Of a stretch of 38,803 nucleotides of DNA, positions 24,314-31,601 are shown in pieces. Source of the stretch: Levilactobacillus zymae (GTDB lineage: Bacteria > Bacillota > Bacilli > Lactobacillales > Lactobacillaceae); NCBI RefSeq assembly GCF_032190635.1, contig NZ_JAVLAS010000004.1, positions 1-38,803 on the forward strand, in the 5' to 3' direction. A program made the translations under genes and the position numbers. The notes below the pieces were generated by a model, which did not search any database, was not told the origin of the DNA, and was given only the letters and a program-made list of their open reading frames with translations. Within the stretch, counting starts at the first letter, position 1. Each line of letters opens with the position of its first letter.

Positions 24314-25066
24314 TTAACCTCCCGTCCAATACTCGCGGCCCTCATGTTTTGGTTCAGTCGATACTTGATACTCATCATCAAACCGGCCATTGAACCATGT
24401 AGATCCATCCATAGGGCGGTACCAATCTTTATTTTGAGAAATATACTGCTTGTACAGTTTTAACTGGTTGAAAAGATAATCGTTGGAATGCTTTGCTGAC
24501 TTTTTACGCCAATATTTGTAATGGTTAAACGCTTGCTTTTTTCCCTTTTTGTTGGGATAAGCTGACCAAACTTCCTCAAAGTCAGACTCAATTGAGGAAG
24601 GTGCAGCGACAGCTGCACTATTCTCTTTTGTAGTCTCTGTAGTAGTCTCTGGTAGTCTATTGGTATTGGTTATGACTCCGGGTCCCTTTGAATTAGGATT
24701 GTCAGTCCTATTGGTAGGAACTGTGCGTCCCCACGTTGCTCCCAAACTGTCTAATGCTTCATAATTAATTCGATACCATTTTGTACGATCAAATTTGGCC
24801 TTATTATAATTCCCGGTAATTAGCAATCCGTGGTTCTCTAAATCCTTCAAATATCGTTGAACCGTTTTTTCAGATAGCCATGGAAATTGCTTATGCCACT
24901 CCGAAACACTGTTATATACCCATTTATAATTATCTTTCACATTGCTAGAGCGAGTAATCCAATAATGTATTTGCTGAAGAATGATTGCTTTGTCCACGCT
25001 ATTTAATGCGATTGCTAATGACGGTAAAACCTGTAACGGTGGCTCACTAATTAATAGATTTCCCAT
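24314..25066 (-). CDS. Replication initiator / replisome organiser (DnaD-like)
   Basis: 250 residues from ATG 25066, preceded by GAGGTG. The N-terminal winged helix has 'LNSVDKAIILQQIHYWITRS', 'SVSEWHKQFPWLSEKTVQRY' and 'LKDLENHGLLITGNYNKAKF'; a Thr/Pro/Asn-rich linker (about 120-160) follows, and then the C-terminal module 'FEEVWSAYPNKKGKKQAF' ending 'WFNGRFDDEYQ'. This is the organisation of Lactobacillus phage initiators that bind repeats within their own gene and recruit the loader encoded next. No separate plasmid Rep protein exists in the window, so it probably drives all replication. Confidence 0.88.
   Translation of the reverse strand: MGNLLISEPPLQVLPSLAIALNSVDKAIILQQIHYWITRSSNVKDNYKWVYNSVSEWHKQFPWLSEKTVQRYLKDLENHGLLITGNYNKAKFDRTKWYRINYEALDSLGATWGRTVPTNRTDNPNSKGPGVITNTNRLPETTTETTKENSAAVAAPSSIESDFEEVWSAYPNKKGKKQAFNHYKYWRKKSAKHSNDYLFNQLKLYKQYISQNKDWYRPMDGSTWFNGRFDDEYQVSTEPKHEGREYWTGG
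24601..24660. other. Candidate phage replication origin inside the initiator gene
   Basis: In the linker-coding part of the initiator gene there is a perfect 7-bp inverted repeat GTGCAGC-GACA-GCTGCAC (24601-24618) followed by three direct copies of GTAGTCTCT or GTAGTCTAT at 24630, 24642 and 24652. Initiator-linker repeats are the usual origin in this phage group. Function is inferred. Confidence 0.5.
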
Positions 25067-25763
25067 TTGTTTCACCTCGGTAATTTCCTCTAACTCCAAT
25101 TTTTCTCAACGTTTCTTCGTCCAACTTTATCCCAGTAACTGGAATGTGATACTTCTCGCCAAACGCTGTCGGACCGATCTTGTGCCATTCTGTATGATGC
25201 TCTCCGCACAAACAGTTAACTCGTAGTTGCGTATGGTCAAGATGATTCCGATCACGGCCAGACCCAACTGCATCAACGTGATTAATATCCGAATGTTCAC
25301 GGCCACACACCATGCACCGACGATGCCGGCAACACTGATATTGGTAATACTCTTGCTCTCTCGGTAGCAATTCATAGCCTTGTTTGAACGGTACACGCCA
25401 CGTAAACATAAAGTCGATAACTAGGTCGAGTAACACGTTAGCGTCGCTCACAGACGATTCTGTCGTGTCTGACAGGCTAATCTCATTACCGTTGGTATAC
25501 TCACGATATTGGCCATAAAACATTGCTTTTAGGAAGTCTTGTGGCACCACGAAGTAATCAGCAATATCATTTAGCAGGGCAAAGAATAGACGCCGTTGTT
25601 GCGGTCTAGCTTTGCGTGTGTCGGCTAGTTCCCAATCCAGGTAAAGTTGGTCACGTGAACCGCTAACGGTCTCGATATGGTCTAAATTAGGCTGGTGGTC
25701 AAGCTCGACTAGCAAGTATGACTTGCCATTACGTTCAAAGTATTTTGATCGTGACCGCTGCAT
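25047..25763 (-). CDS. Putative HNHc nuclease
   Basis: 238 residues. The N-terminal half is phage-specific ('DTRKARPQQRRLFFALLNDI', 'FVVPQDFLKAMFYGQYREYT'). The C-terminal part has 'CCRHRRCMVCGREHSDINHV', 'DAVGSGRDRNHLDHTQLRVN' and 'CLCGEHHTEWHKIG', an HNH-type zinc nuclease pattern seen beside DnaD genes in Lactobacillus phages. It may resolve recombination intermediates, as other phage HNHc/RusA-position genes do; that is inference. It overlaps the initiator gene start by 20 bases and has GAGGTGATT before the ATG. Confidence 0.8.
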   Translation of the reverse strand: MQRSRSKYFERNGKSYLLVELDHQPNLDHIETVSGSRDQLYLDWELADTRKARPQQRRLFFALLNDIADYFVVPQDFLKAMFYGQYREYTNGNEISLSDTTESSVSDANVLLDLVIDFMFTWRVPFKQGYELLPREQEYYQYQCCRHRRCMVCGREHSDINHVDAVGSGRDRNHLDHTQLRVNCLCGEHHTEWHKIGPTAFGEKYHIPVTGIKLDEETLRKIGVRGNYRGETNGKSIN

Positions 25764-25772
25764 TTAATCACC

Positions 25773-26330
25773 TCAATCCTTTATAAGGATTTTGTATTCA
25801 CCAAAATTCATGATTCCTCGACTGACAAGTCCTGAAACAAAACCGTGACTCATTTTTAAAAACTTGCTGGCTTCAGCCATGCTATAAAATGTATGATGCT
25901 TATGATCATACGTGCTTATTAACTCTACACGTTTACAATGCTTGTTAAGACCGGTTCTGAATGCGTGTATTTGATTTTCCTTATAGGTACACCATTCTAA
26001 ATTTTCTGGACGGTTGTTTTCAGAATTTCCGTCAATATGATTAATGCAGGGCTTATTTTGTGGGTTCGGTATAAATGATATAGCAATTAAGCGATGAACC
26101 AGTTTTGTTTGGTGTGAGCCATTTTTCCATAGTTCGACACGTAAATCATAATGTGTGCTGCTTTGCCTTTTCTCACGTTTAGGTATAATTTGACGCCTTT
26201 TCCAAACTCGCTTTTGCCGTTTTCCGTGTATATTCCTAAATGTCGTTTTACCTTCACATGTCCAAATCGTGCCATTACTACTTGCTTCATAAAGATTTTC
26301 ATACCCCGGAATTTGTCTATATTCACTCAT
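25773..26330 (-). CDS. NUMOD4/HNH homing endonuclease
   Basis: 185 residues. NUMOD4 at the start (YRQIPGYENLYEASSNGTIW), HNH_3 core 'KLVHRLIAISFIPNPQNKPC', 'INHIDGNSENNRPENLEWCT', and a C-terminal NUMOD1-like DNA-binding helix (FYSMAEASKFLKMSHGFVSG). A free-standing homing endonuclease between the SSB and HNHc genes; it does not visibly interrupt a gene. AGGAG lies before the ATG. Such genes are selfish passengers that spread between related phages. Confidence 0.9.
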   Translation of the reverse strand: MSEYRQIPGYENLYEASSNGTIWTCEGKTTFRNIHGKRQKRVWKRRQIIPKREKRQSSTHYDLRVELWKNGSHQTKLVHRLIAISFIPNPQNKPCINHIDGNSENNRPENLEWCTYKENQIHAFRTGLNKHCKRVELISTYDHKHHTFYSMAEASKFLKMSHGFVSGLVSRGIMNFGEYKILIKD

Positions 26331-26340
26331 TTAAATTCTC

Positions 26341-26772
26341 CTAAAACGGTAACGAACTATCTTGAATATCAATGGGCTTGCCGTTATTAGCAAACGGATC
26401 ACTCGTATTGTTCTGCGGCCGTTTGTTTTGATAACTACCGTTACCAGTAGAGTTTTTTGGTTCCAAGAACGAGAAGTTCTCAACAATAACTTCTGTGACG
26501 TATACGCGTTGGCCTTGCTTATTTTCATAGTTGCGTGTTTGAATACGTCCTTCTAGTCCAACTAGTGACCCTTTGTGGGTGAAGTTAGCGAAGGCCTCTG
26601 CAGCTTTTCTCCAGATGACGAAATTAATCCAATCAACCTCACGTTCGCCATTTTTTGTTTGGAACCGTCTACTAACTGCCAAAGTTCCCGAAGCAACAGC
26701 TAAACCACTTTCGGTGTATTTTAATTCCACATCTTTTCCAAGCCTACCTATCAGTGTTACGTTATTAAGCAT
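26341..26772 (-). CDS. ssb: Single-stranded DNA-binding protein
   Basis: 143 residues. The OB fold begins MLNNVTLIGRLGKDVELKYT and continues 'RREVDWINFVIW'-like sequence (GEREVDWINFVIWRKAAEAF), 'GSLVGLEGRIQTRNYENKQG' and 'VYVTEVIVENFSFLEPK'. The C-terminal tip PIDIQDSSLPF keeps the acidic-hydrophobic interaction tail. Its ATG overlaps the stop of the homing-type cassette upstream. A second SSB start (18 codons) lies beyond that cassette, so this N-terminus appears to be a replacement. Confidence 0.93.
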   Translation of the reverse strand: MLNNVTLIGRLGKDVELKYTESGLAVASGTLAVSRRFQTKNGEREVDWINFVIWRKAAEAFANFTHKGSLVGLEGRIQTRNYENKQGQRVYVTEVIVENFSFLEPKNSTGNGSYQNKRPQNNTSDPFANNGKPIDIQDSSLPF

Positions 26773-27421
26773 GTTTTCTTTCCCCCTCTGGAGTTGTTAA
26801 TGCCTTCAATGGAGTCCATCCCCATCTAACTCTTCCGTAAGCAACGTCATATTTAATTTGAAATATCTCGCACCATTCCGAAAAGGTTCGTGTTGCCTGG
26901 CCAATTACAACCCATTTACTGTTCGTTTTATTTCTGCTTTGTTCTAGAATCGTTGCCCATCGACAATTTTCAGGGGAGTATCCCTTGTCAACATCAACTC
27001 TGTCTATTGTCAATTTATCCGAATATCCATTTTTTACAGACCAAGTCTGAAATTCGATAAAATCGTCCTTCCATTCATCACAAACAGAAATTCCTCTGCC
27101 ACCATAATTACCAAACGAACTATTGTGTAAGTCTTGGCATCTTGATTTCATTCCCAGCCAAATGGCATAGAGACGTTTATCTTTGTATGCATATTTTTTA
27201 AAACGAATTGACGTTGTCTCTTTACGTAGACAACCACAAGATCTAGTTTTACCAGAAGTTAAATCCGTCGTGCTGACATAGCAGTTATTTCCGCAGTCGC
27301 AAATACAGTGCCATTTTCCTTTGGTTTGCTTATTTTTATTTCCTGGAATCCACTCAGTTGCAACAAGTCGTCCGAATCTAATTCCCTGTAATTCTTTTTG
27401 TTTCAAGGCATTCACCCCCAC
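26765..27421 (-). CDS. Homing-endonuclease-like protein inserted in the SSB locus
   Basis: Up to 218 residues; the start is GTG at 27421 or 27415, or TTG 27406 behind GGGGGTG. The N-terminal zinc-binding part has 'RFGRLVATEWIPG', 'WHCICDCGNNCYV' and 'GKTRSCGCLRKE'; the central part 'AIWLGMKSRCQDLHNSSFGN', 'YGGRGISVCDEW' and 'DRVDVDKGYSPENCRWATIL' matches phage HNH/AP2-type homing proteins; the C-terminus 'RTFSEWCEIFQIKYDVAYGR' is a target-binding helix-turn-helix. It is AT-richer than its neighbours. It lies exactly between an 18-codon ssb start and a full ssb gene, overlapping both by one to eight bases. Nuclease activity is inferred. Confidence 0.72.
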   Translation of the reverse strand: MGVNALKQKELQGIRFGRLVATEWIPGNKNKQTKGKWHCICDCGNNCYVSTTDLTSGKTRSCGCLRKETTSIRFKKYAYKDKRLYAIWLGMKSRCQDLHNSSFGNYGGRGISVCDEWKDDFIEFQTWSVKNGYSDKLTIDRVDVDKGYSPENCRWATILEQSRNKTNSKWVVIGQATRTFSEWCEIFQIKYDVAYGRVRWGWTPLKALTTPEGERKHA

Positions 27422-27477
27422 TATCGCAACTCAATATCTTTTGTTAGTCGTCCGGTCAAAACTACTCGATTAATCAT
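27421..27477 (-). pseudogene. ssb: Orphan 5' end of the original ssb gene
   Basis: ATG 27477 overlaps the ERF gene stop by 8 bases, the usual ERF-SSB coupling. It encodes MINRVVLTGRLTKDIELR and then TAG; this is the start of an SSB OB fold, aligning with MLNNVTLIGRLGKDVELK of the intact copy at 10 of 18 positions. The reading frame is cut where Tyr-Thr should follow. The homing-type gene starts at the stop codon. Confidence 0.85.
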
Positions 27478-28153
27478 TAGAATTCCTCTTCTCACTTTGT
27501 TTTTTTAATTGAGCAATCACTAGGCTGATCAATTGGTTAGCACCATCATGCGTCAAATCTTTGACCTGGCTAACGTTTAATTTTTCCAGATAACCGTTTC
27601 TAACAGCTTCAATTGGGGCGCTTGCTGCCTTACTCATTGCCTCAAACAATCCGTTAAGTGTTGTGGCCTGCTGTTTAGTTACAGGCAGTAGTTGACGATT
27701 GCTTTGTTGTGTCCCGTAATTCCTATGATCTGGCCGTTGTACCATACGGTTTTTAGGAGCCGCTTTAGTTGCTTGCTGTCCATCGTCATCTTTAGAAGCT
27801 GATACGCCGAATGCCGCTGATAAACTATACCGTCGTGCATAAGTTTCAGCAGAGCCGAATGCCTGCGCGTCTTTACGCTGCACTGGCATGCTAAGTGGAT
27901 TGTAAATAATATACTCCCCACTAGCATCGAACAGCATGGTCGTAATAGAGACACCATTAGGATCGCTGGTCGCCTCCTGCGTATAACCTAACGACTCTGG
28001 CAGCGCCCTATCTACTGCAGCGGTTAGGTCTTCCAAAGTTACATAATTCCCATAATGGCTTTTTCCGTCTTTACTTGGCTGTGCTTTGAGTAAATTCTTA
28101 CGGAATTGTGCCATGCTGGTGGCCAAGTTTTTAATTGATTCGCTTTTTTCCAT
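27470..28153 (-). CDS. erf: ERF-family single-strand annealing recombinase
   Basis: 227 residues. 'SMAQFRKNLLKAQPSKDGKS', 'HYGNYVTLEDLTAAVDRALP', 'DASGEYIIYNPLSMPVQRKD' and 'QAFGSAETYARRYSLSAAFG' are diagnostic of ERF, ending in 'VSASKDDDGQQA'. It anneals homologous single strands and promotes circularisation and recombination of phage DNA. The C-terminal ~100 residues are variable and helical. Its stop overlaps the ssb start, and Gp157 lies upstream, forming the recombination block. Confidence 0.92.
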   Translation of the reverse strand: MEKSESIKNLATSMAQFRKNLLKAQPSKDGKSHYGNYVTLEDLTAAVDRALPESLGYTQEATSDPNGVSITTMLFDASGEYIIYNPLSMPVQRKDAQAFGSAETYARRYSLSAAFGVSASKDDDGQQATKAAPKNRMVQRPDHRNYGTQQSNRQLLPVTKQQATTLNGLFEAMSKAASAPIEAVRNGYLEKLNVSQVKDLTHDGANQLISLVIAQLKKQSEKRNSND

Positions 28154-28162
28154 AACTTCCTC

Positions 28163-28648
28163 CTACTTAATTCGAATTGACCGTGTCTGTACTAGCTTGG
28201 CGCCAGGAACCTCTTCACCATCATTGAGCGCCTGTTTAATGGCCGTTTTATTCAGCTTCTTTTCTATCTCAGTAAATTCACCAGGAATAAGTTTATCGTC
28301 CGTCACAGCAACACTAACGGGGTTATTTTGAATCCAAATAGACAGGTCAATATCTTTGATTTTGTCCTTGCCCGCTGTTTCCATTCCGTGTTGTAGTGCT
28401 AATTTCAACCGGCTAATATTGTTGGACAACGCACGCTTTCGTTCTTGATCGTGTTTAATTTTATCTGCAAGTTGCTTTTCGTCAGCTACCAGCTGGTTAA
28501 TAACTTTTCCGTATCCAATTGCTTTGTCAGCGATGCTGTCTTGCAAACTCTCAATCGTGTCAGCAAACAGCTGCTGATCTTCTGGTTTGGCACTGTTGGC
28601 TAATTCAACGACATGCAATAAGTTGCCCTCAAGTTCGTATAGATTCAT
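28163..28648 (-). CDS. Siphovirus Gp157-family protein
   Basis: 161 residues. A long N-terminal coiled coil (LYELEGNLLHVVELANSAKP; 'KQLADKIKHDQERKRALSNN') is followed by 'LKLALQHGMETAGKDKIKDI' and the typical Gp157 end 'IPGEFTEIEKKLNKTAIKQA', 'LNDGEEVPGAKLVQTRSIRI'. Found upstream of recombinase genes in many Firmicutes phages; its precise role is unclear (named from a Streptococcus thermophilus phage gene). Confidence 0.9.
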   Translation of the reverse strand: MNLYELEGNLLHVVELANSAKPEDQQLFADTIESLQDSIADKAIGYGKVINQLVADEKQLADKIKHDQERKRALSNNISRLKLALQHGMETAGKDKIKDIDLSIWIQNNPVSVAVTDDKLIPGEFTEIEKKLNKTAIKQALNDGEEVPGAKLVQTRSIRIK

Positions 28649-28650
28649 GA

Positions 28651-28905
28651 TTATTCCTCCGTTCGTAGTTGTTCTAATCGCTGATTAGTGCGGTCAATCT
28701 TCAGTTCCAAATACCGCTTGTACTTTTCGTCAGTAGCGTGTTCCAGACAATTCCGTAGCTCCGTTGCCAATGTTTCCAGCGCCTCAACGCGAGCGTTATG
28801 CTCTAAGATTGCTTGTTCCTCGTCGGTCTGATTAATGCGCGCGACCAAAGGCGTAGCAAATTTCCGGTCATATTCTGCGGTAGTTCCGCCTAAAGCCATT
28901 GCCAT
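28651..28905 (-). CDS. 84-residue coiled-coil protein of unknown function
   Basis: MAMALGGTTAEYDRKFATPL followed by continuous helix (EEQAILEHNARVEALETLAT; 'LELKIDRTNQRLEQLRTEE'). Two bases separate it from the Gp157 ATG, so the two are coupled and may form a complex. The start overlaps the 40-residue gene upstream by 16 bases. Confidence 0.7.
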   Translation of the reverse strand: MAMALGGTTAEYDRKFATPLVARINQTDEEQAILEHNARVEALETLATELRNCLEHATDEKYKRYLELKIDRTNQRLEQLRTEE

Positions 28906-29012
28906 CGCCCTACTTTCTGAGTAGAATTGTCATAAAATAGTTTTGACAAACGTTTCATCTTTTCGAGTTCTGGCGGCCATGTCAGGGCTCTTTTTTTATG
29001 CCATAGAATCAT
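28890..29012 (-). CDS. 40-residue small protein
   Basis: ATG 29012 behind a strong AAAGGAGGATC ribosome site. The product begins MILWHKKRALTWPPELEKMK and ends KVGRWQWL, basic and Trp-rich. It overlaps the 57-residue membrane gene upstream by 4 bases and the next gene downstream by 16. No family known; the good ribosome site and tight packing make it credible. Confidence 0.6.
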   Translation of the reverse strand: MILWHKKRALTWPPELEKMKRLSKLFYDNSTQKVGRWQWL

Positions 29013-29182
29013 TTGTGATCCTCCTTTTCGTTGTAGGTCAGTCCGAAGAAATCAATTGCCCAGGCCTTCCAGCCGCCCATCTCATGTACCGACTCAGACA
29101 GCCAGTATCCGAAGCCGATAAACGACGCCAGGATTGCGGTCCAGACCATGAATTCTCCGACAATGTAGTAGAGCAAATCCAT
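29009..29182 (-). CDS. 57-residue small membrane protein
   Basis: ATG 29182 chosen for the AAGGAGGTGAC site; longer upstream reading has no signal. MDLLYYIVGEFMVWTAILAS continues FIGFGYWLSESVHEMG, one or two membrane segments, then 'WKAWAIDFFGLTYNEKEDHK' outside. Small early membrane proteins in this position may be exclusion factors, but there is no specific evidence. Confidence 0.65.
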   Translation of the reverse strand: MDLLYYIVGEFMVWTAILASFIGFGYWLSESVHEMGGWKAWAIDFFGLTYNEKEDHK

Positions 29183-29195
29183 TCTTGTCACCTCC

Positions 29196-29393
29196 TTATG
29201 CTGTCTGTTCATCAAGATGCAGGTACAAGTCACTCATACCCAGCAAATCGCAAGCACTGTACAAAGCTTCTCGATTTACTTCTTGCAGGTCTTCAAAAGA
29301 TGGTTCATGTCCATCAGTCTTCATATTTTCACGTGGTGACTCGTTGTACGAAATCAAGAAGTCCATTGCTTCCCGAACACTATCAAATTCCAT
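29196..29393 (-). CDS. 65-residue acidic early protein
   Basis: MEFDSVREAMDFLISYNESP ... SFEDLQEVNREALYSACDLL ... LYLHLDEQTA; helical, strongly acidic, no membrane segment. AAGGAGG precedes the ATG. It lies between the antirepressor and small membrane genes. Small acidic early proteins can be DNA mimics or inhibitors; nothing specific supports that here. Confidence 0.7.
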   Translation of the reverse strand: MEFDSVREAMDFLISYNESPRENMKTDGHEPSFEDLQEVNREALYSACDLLGMSDLYLHLDEQTA

Positions 29394-29405
29394 ATTGATT
29401 CCTCC

Positions 29406-30170
29406 TTAGTATTCTTCGTTCCAAACTTGATACCGGATGGCAAATTCTTTGACGATTGCTGTGTAAATCTCAATCAGCTTCTTGTCATGAGCAATCACAT
29501 CAACCTTTGTTGTATTCTTACGCTGAGTTTTTGAAGTCCCTTCCTCAGCCATTCGCCGTCTCAGGTTGGTTAGTCGCGTCTTAAGCGATACCCCACCTCG
29601 CCGGTCTACCTCGTCGTAGATGTCGTTGCGAGTCATTTTGTATGATTCGCCGGTGTTACCTTGTTGACGTGCAATCTTACTAATGAGGTGTGAGGTCTCA
29701 TTCCGCCAGTTCATGGTAGACGTGGCAACAATCTCACTAACGCCATCAATTTTGTTTTCGAGGCGGTGTTGATTGCGTTCGTTATCTGCTAGCTTATCTA
29801 CAACCCCCTGCATGAATTGAAGCTCGGGAGACAGTGCTGAGGTACGAGACTTAACTTGCTGTTCCATCTCATTGAACGCATCAATGTACTGGAGTTTGAA
29901 TTGAAGTGCCTTATCACCGGTGAACCCCATTGCTAGTAAAGTGAATCCGTCACGGTTCATGTAATACATTGGATATTGCTTACCACGATTCTCATAAGTT
30001 CCTGTGGCAAACATTTCGTTCCCCAATTTTGGGGAACCAGATTGTGCAATCAGTTCTTCAATATCACGTGTAACATGATCATGTCGCTTACCAAATGTTT
30101 GTGCTACCTGCAAGCTACTTGTGACTGCTTGCTTGCCTTTCATGATTACTAATTCGTTCATGTGGTTCAT
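29406..30170 (-). CDS. Rha-family antirepressor with C-terminal ORF6C-like domain
   Basis: 254 residues, or 251 from ATG 30161, which has better spacing from GAAAGG. The Rha domain spans about residues 5-100: 'VTSSLQVAQTFGKRHDHVTR', 'GTYENRGKQYPMYYMNRDGF', 'TLLAMGFTGDKALQFKLQYI', 'DAFNEMEQQ'. A linker and a C-terminal ORF6C-like domain follow ('LADNERNQHRLENKIDGVSE', 'GVSLKTRLTNLRRRMAEEG'). It is thought to interfere with the repressor and favour lytic growth. It overlaps the cro-like gene by 56 bases; a copy of the operator sequence lies just ahead of its start. Confidence 0.88.
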   Translation of the reverse strand: MNHMNELVIMKGKQAVTSSLQVAQTFGKRHDHVTRDIEELIAQSGSPKLGNEMFATGTYENRGKQYPMYYMNRDGFTLLAMGFTGDKALQFKLQYIDAFNEMEQQVKSRTSALSPELQFMQGVVDKLADNERNQHRLENKIDGVSEIVATSTMNWRNETSHLISKIARQQGNTGESYKMTRNDIYDEVDRRGGVSLKTRLTNLRRRMAEEGTSKTQRKNTTKVDVIAHDKKLIEIYTAIVKEFAIRYQVWNEEY

Positions 30171-30423
30171 TCCTTTCAGGTGTATAACTTAAAGTTGACT
30201 CAGGGGCAAAATTAATCATATCAATAGGCACTTGATACAGCTCCGCAAATGCTTTACCGTATCCAGGTGCAATATCGTTAGGATTAGCTTCTAAATGTGA
30301 TACCCATTGTCGTGATACCTTTTTTCCAAAATAGTGTCCAAACCATTCAGCTACTTGCCTCTGACTAAGGCCGGCGTTAATTCTGGCTGCTTTTAAAGAT
30401 ATTCTAAATTTAGTAGCCTGCAT
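30115..30423 (-). CDS. cro: Cro-like HTH transcriptional regulator
   Basis: 102 residues. Helix-turn-helix 'INAGLSQRQVAEWFGHYFGK' with 'VSRQWVSHLEANPND' as recognition region, then 'AELYQVPIDMINF'. It is divergently oriented from the CI-like gene and is the first gene of the early lytic operon. Its ribosome site (GAAAGGAGG) is intact, but an IS30 element ends about 20 bases upstream of the ATG, so its original promoter is now over 1.1 kb away. The extra C-terminal tail of about 30 residues overlaps the antirepressor gene. Confidence 0.85.
   Translation of the reverse strand: MQATKFRISLKAARINAGLSQRQVAEWFGHYFGKKVSRQWVSHLEANPNDIAPGYGKAFAELYQVPIDMINFAPESTLSYTPERNEPHERISNHERQASSHK
30183..30200 (-). 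promoter_or_regulatory. Second copy of the early operator sequence
   Basis: On the minus strand this reads AGTCAACTTTAAGTTATA, an exact 18-base match to plus-strand bases 31579-31596 in the cI-cro control region. It sits within the 3' end of cro, 13-22 bases before the two possible antirepressor starts. A regulator bound here could repress the antirepressor separately. Confidence 0.65.
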
Positions 30424-30444
30424 GTCGTTCCTCCTTTCTTGATT

Positions 30445-31561
30445 GACGAATTGTCAAATCAAGTGTAACTTTTTACCGAAGAAAACTTCAGACGGTGTCT
30501 TCCAGCCTAAGACCTTACGGGGTCGATTATTTAAATCCCTGACGAACTTCGCGATATCTTGATCGGTCAGTTCATCAAGGTCAGTTCCTTTGGGAAAATA
30601 CTCTCGGATGAGACCATTGGTATTTTCGTTGGTCCCACGTTGTTGTGGTGCGTGCGGGTCTGGAAAATAGACTGAGATACCAAGCTCTTTACCGACTTCA
30701 CGATAACCCGCAAACTCTGTACCTCGGTCTGGTGTAAGCGTACGAACGCGTTTAGGTGTGACTGTATGCAGGAGGTCGATCATCGTTTGGGTCACATTCT
30801 TGGCATTCACTTTGGGTACACGCTCAGACAGAAGGTATCGTGACTTACGGTCGACCAGTGACACTAACCCCGAACGCCCGACCTTGCCGCGAACGGTATC
30901 GCCTTCCCAATGACCAAAACGAGTCCGATTCTCACATGAGACTGGTCGTTCATGGACTGATGGGACATTATTAAAACGGCCACGTCGTTCGTTGACAGTT
31001 CCTTTAACCTTACGAGTTTTCCCACGATGTCGTAACTTTCGAGCGAATCCTCGAGCCCCATGACTTTTACGTTTAACGCCTAAATTATCTCGTTCAATTC
31101 CGCGATAAATCGTGTTGTAGCTGATATGCCAATTACTGTTCTCTAAAGATAAACGACCGGCGATTTGCTCGGGTGACCAGTGCCGTTGAAGAATACAGTG
31201 AAGGACAAAGTCGCGTAGCTTTAAATTCTCCAGTACCCTGAGGCGACGACTCTTTAATCGGCGCTGTTGATAGTTCTGCTGGGCTTTTACGACGGAATAG
31301 GCGCCCCGACCGCCGTTGCGTTTAATTTCTCGTGACACAGTGGCTTTGGAACAACCGATTTGATCGGCAATAACCTGGTAAGTATGGTGTAAAGTTACAC
31401 CTAACAGTATGCATTCGCGGTCTTTTAAGGTAAGATGTGTATATGGACTCATAGCCTAAGAACTCCTTTAGATGATTGTTATGGTGACTTCATTCTACAG
31501 GACTCAGGCTAGGAGTCTATTTTTATTTTCTTACTTGTTGCACTTCAATTGTAAATTCGTC
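30445..31561 (-). mobile_element. IS30-family insertion sequence
   Basis: The ends carry imperfect inverted repeats: GACGAATTGTCAAATCAAG at 30445-30463 and, as reverse complement at the other end, GACGAATTTACAATTGAAG (31543-31561); about 20 of 25 bases agree. The outer boundary is uncertain by up to about 8 bases. Flanks may share a 2-bp TT duplication, which fits the short target duplications of this family. The transposase stop codon lies inside the left repeat. The element is inserted co-directionally between the early lytic promoter and cro. Confidence 0.85.
30454..31452 (-). CDS. IS30-family transposase
   Basis: 332 residues, ATG with AAAGGAG upstream. N-terminal helix-turn-helix 'LTLKDRECILLGVTLHHTYQ' and 'ADQIGCSKATVSREIKRNGG', central 'HWSPEQIAGRLSLENSNWHI', and a DDE catalytic domain: 'RFGHWEGDTVRGK' (first Asp), 'LTPDRGTEFAGYREV' (second Asp) and 'NENTNGLIREYFPKGTDLDE' (Glu). 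Full length without frameshift, so probably active. The phage early promoter lies about 110 bases upstream and reads straight into it. Confidence 0.95.
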   Translation of the reverse strand: MSPYTHLTLKDRECILLGVTLHHTYQVIADQIGCSKATVSREIKRNGGRGAYSVVKAQQNYQQRRLKSRRLRVLENLKLRDFVLHCILQRHWSPEQIAGRLSLENSNWHISYNTIYRGIERDNLGVKRKSHGARGFARKLRHRGKTRKVKGTVNERRGRFNNVPSVHERPVSCENRTRFGHWEGDTVRGKVGRSGLVSLVDRKSRYLLSERVPKVNAKNVTQTMIDLLHTVTPKRVRTLTPDRGTEFAGYREVGKELGISVYFPDPHAPQQRGTNENTNGLIREYFPKGTDLDELTDQDIAKFVRDLNNRPRKVLGWKTPSEVFFGKKLHLI

Positions 31562-31572
31562 TTACAAATACA

Positions 31573-31601
31573 AGTATAAGTCAACTTTAAGTTATAGTCA
31601 A
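31573..31601 (-). promoter_or_regulatory. Early lytic promoter (PR-like)
   Basis: Minus strand TTGACT (31601-31596), 17-base spacer, TATACT (31578-31573). The predicted start is near 31566, about 5 bases before the IS30 end. The spacer is exactly the 18-base operator word that recurs at 30183-30200. Confidence 0.75.
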
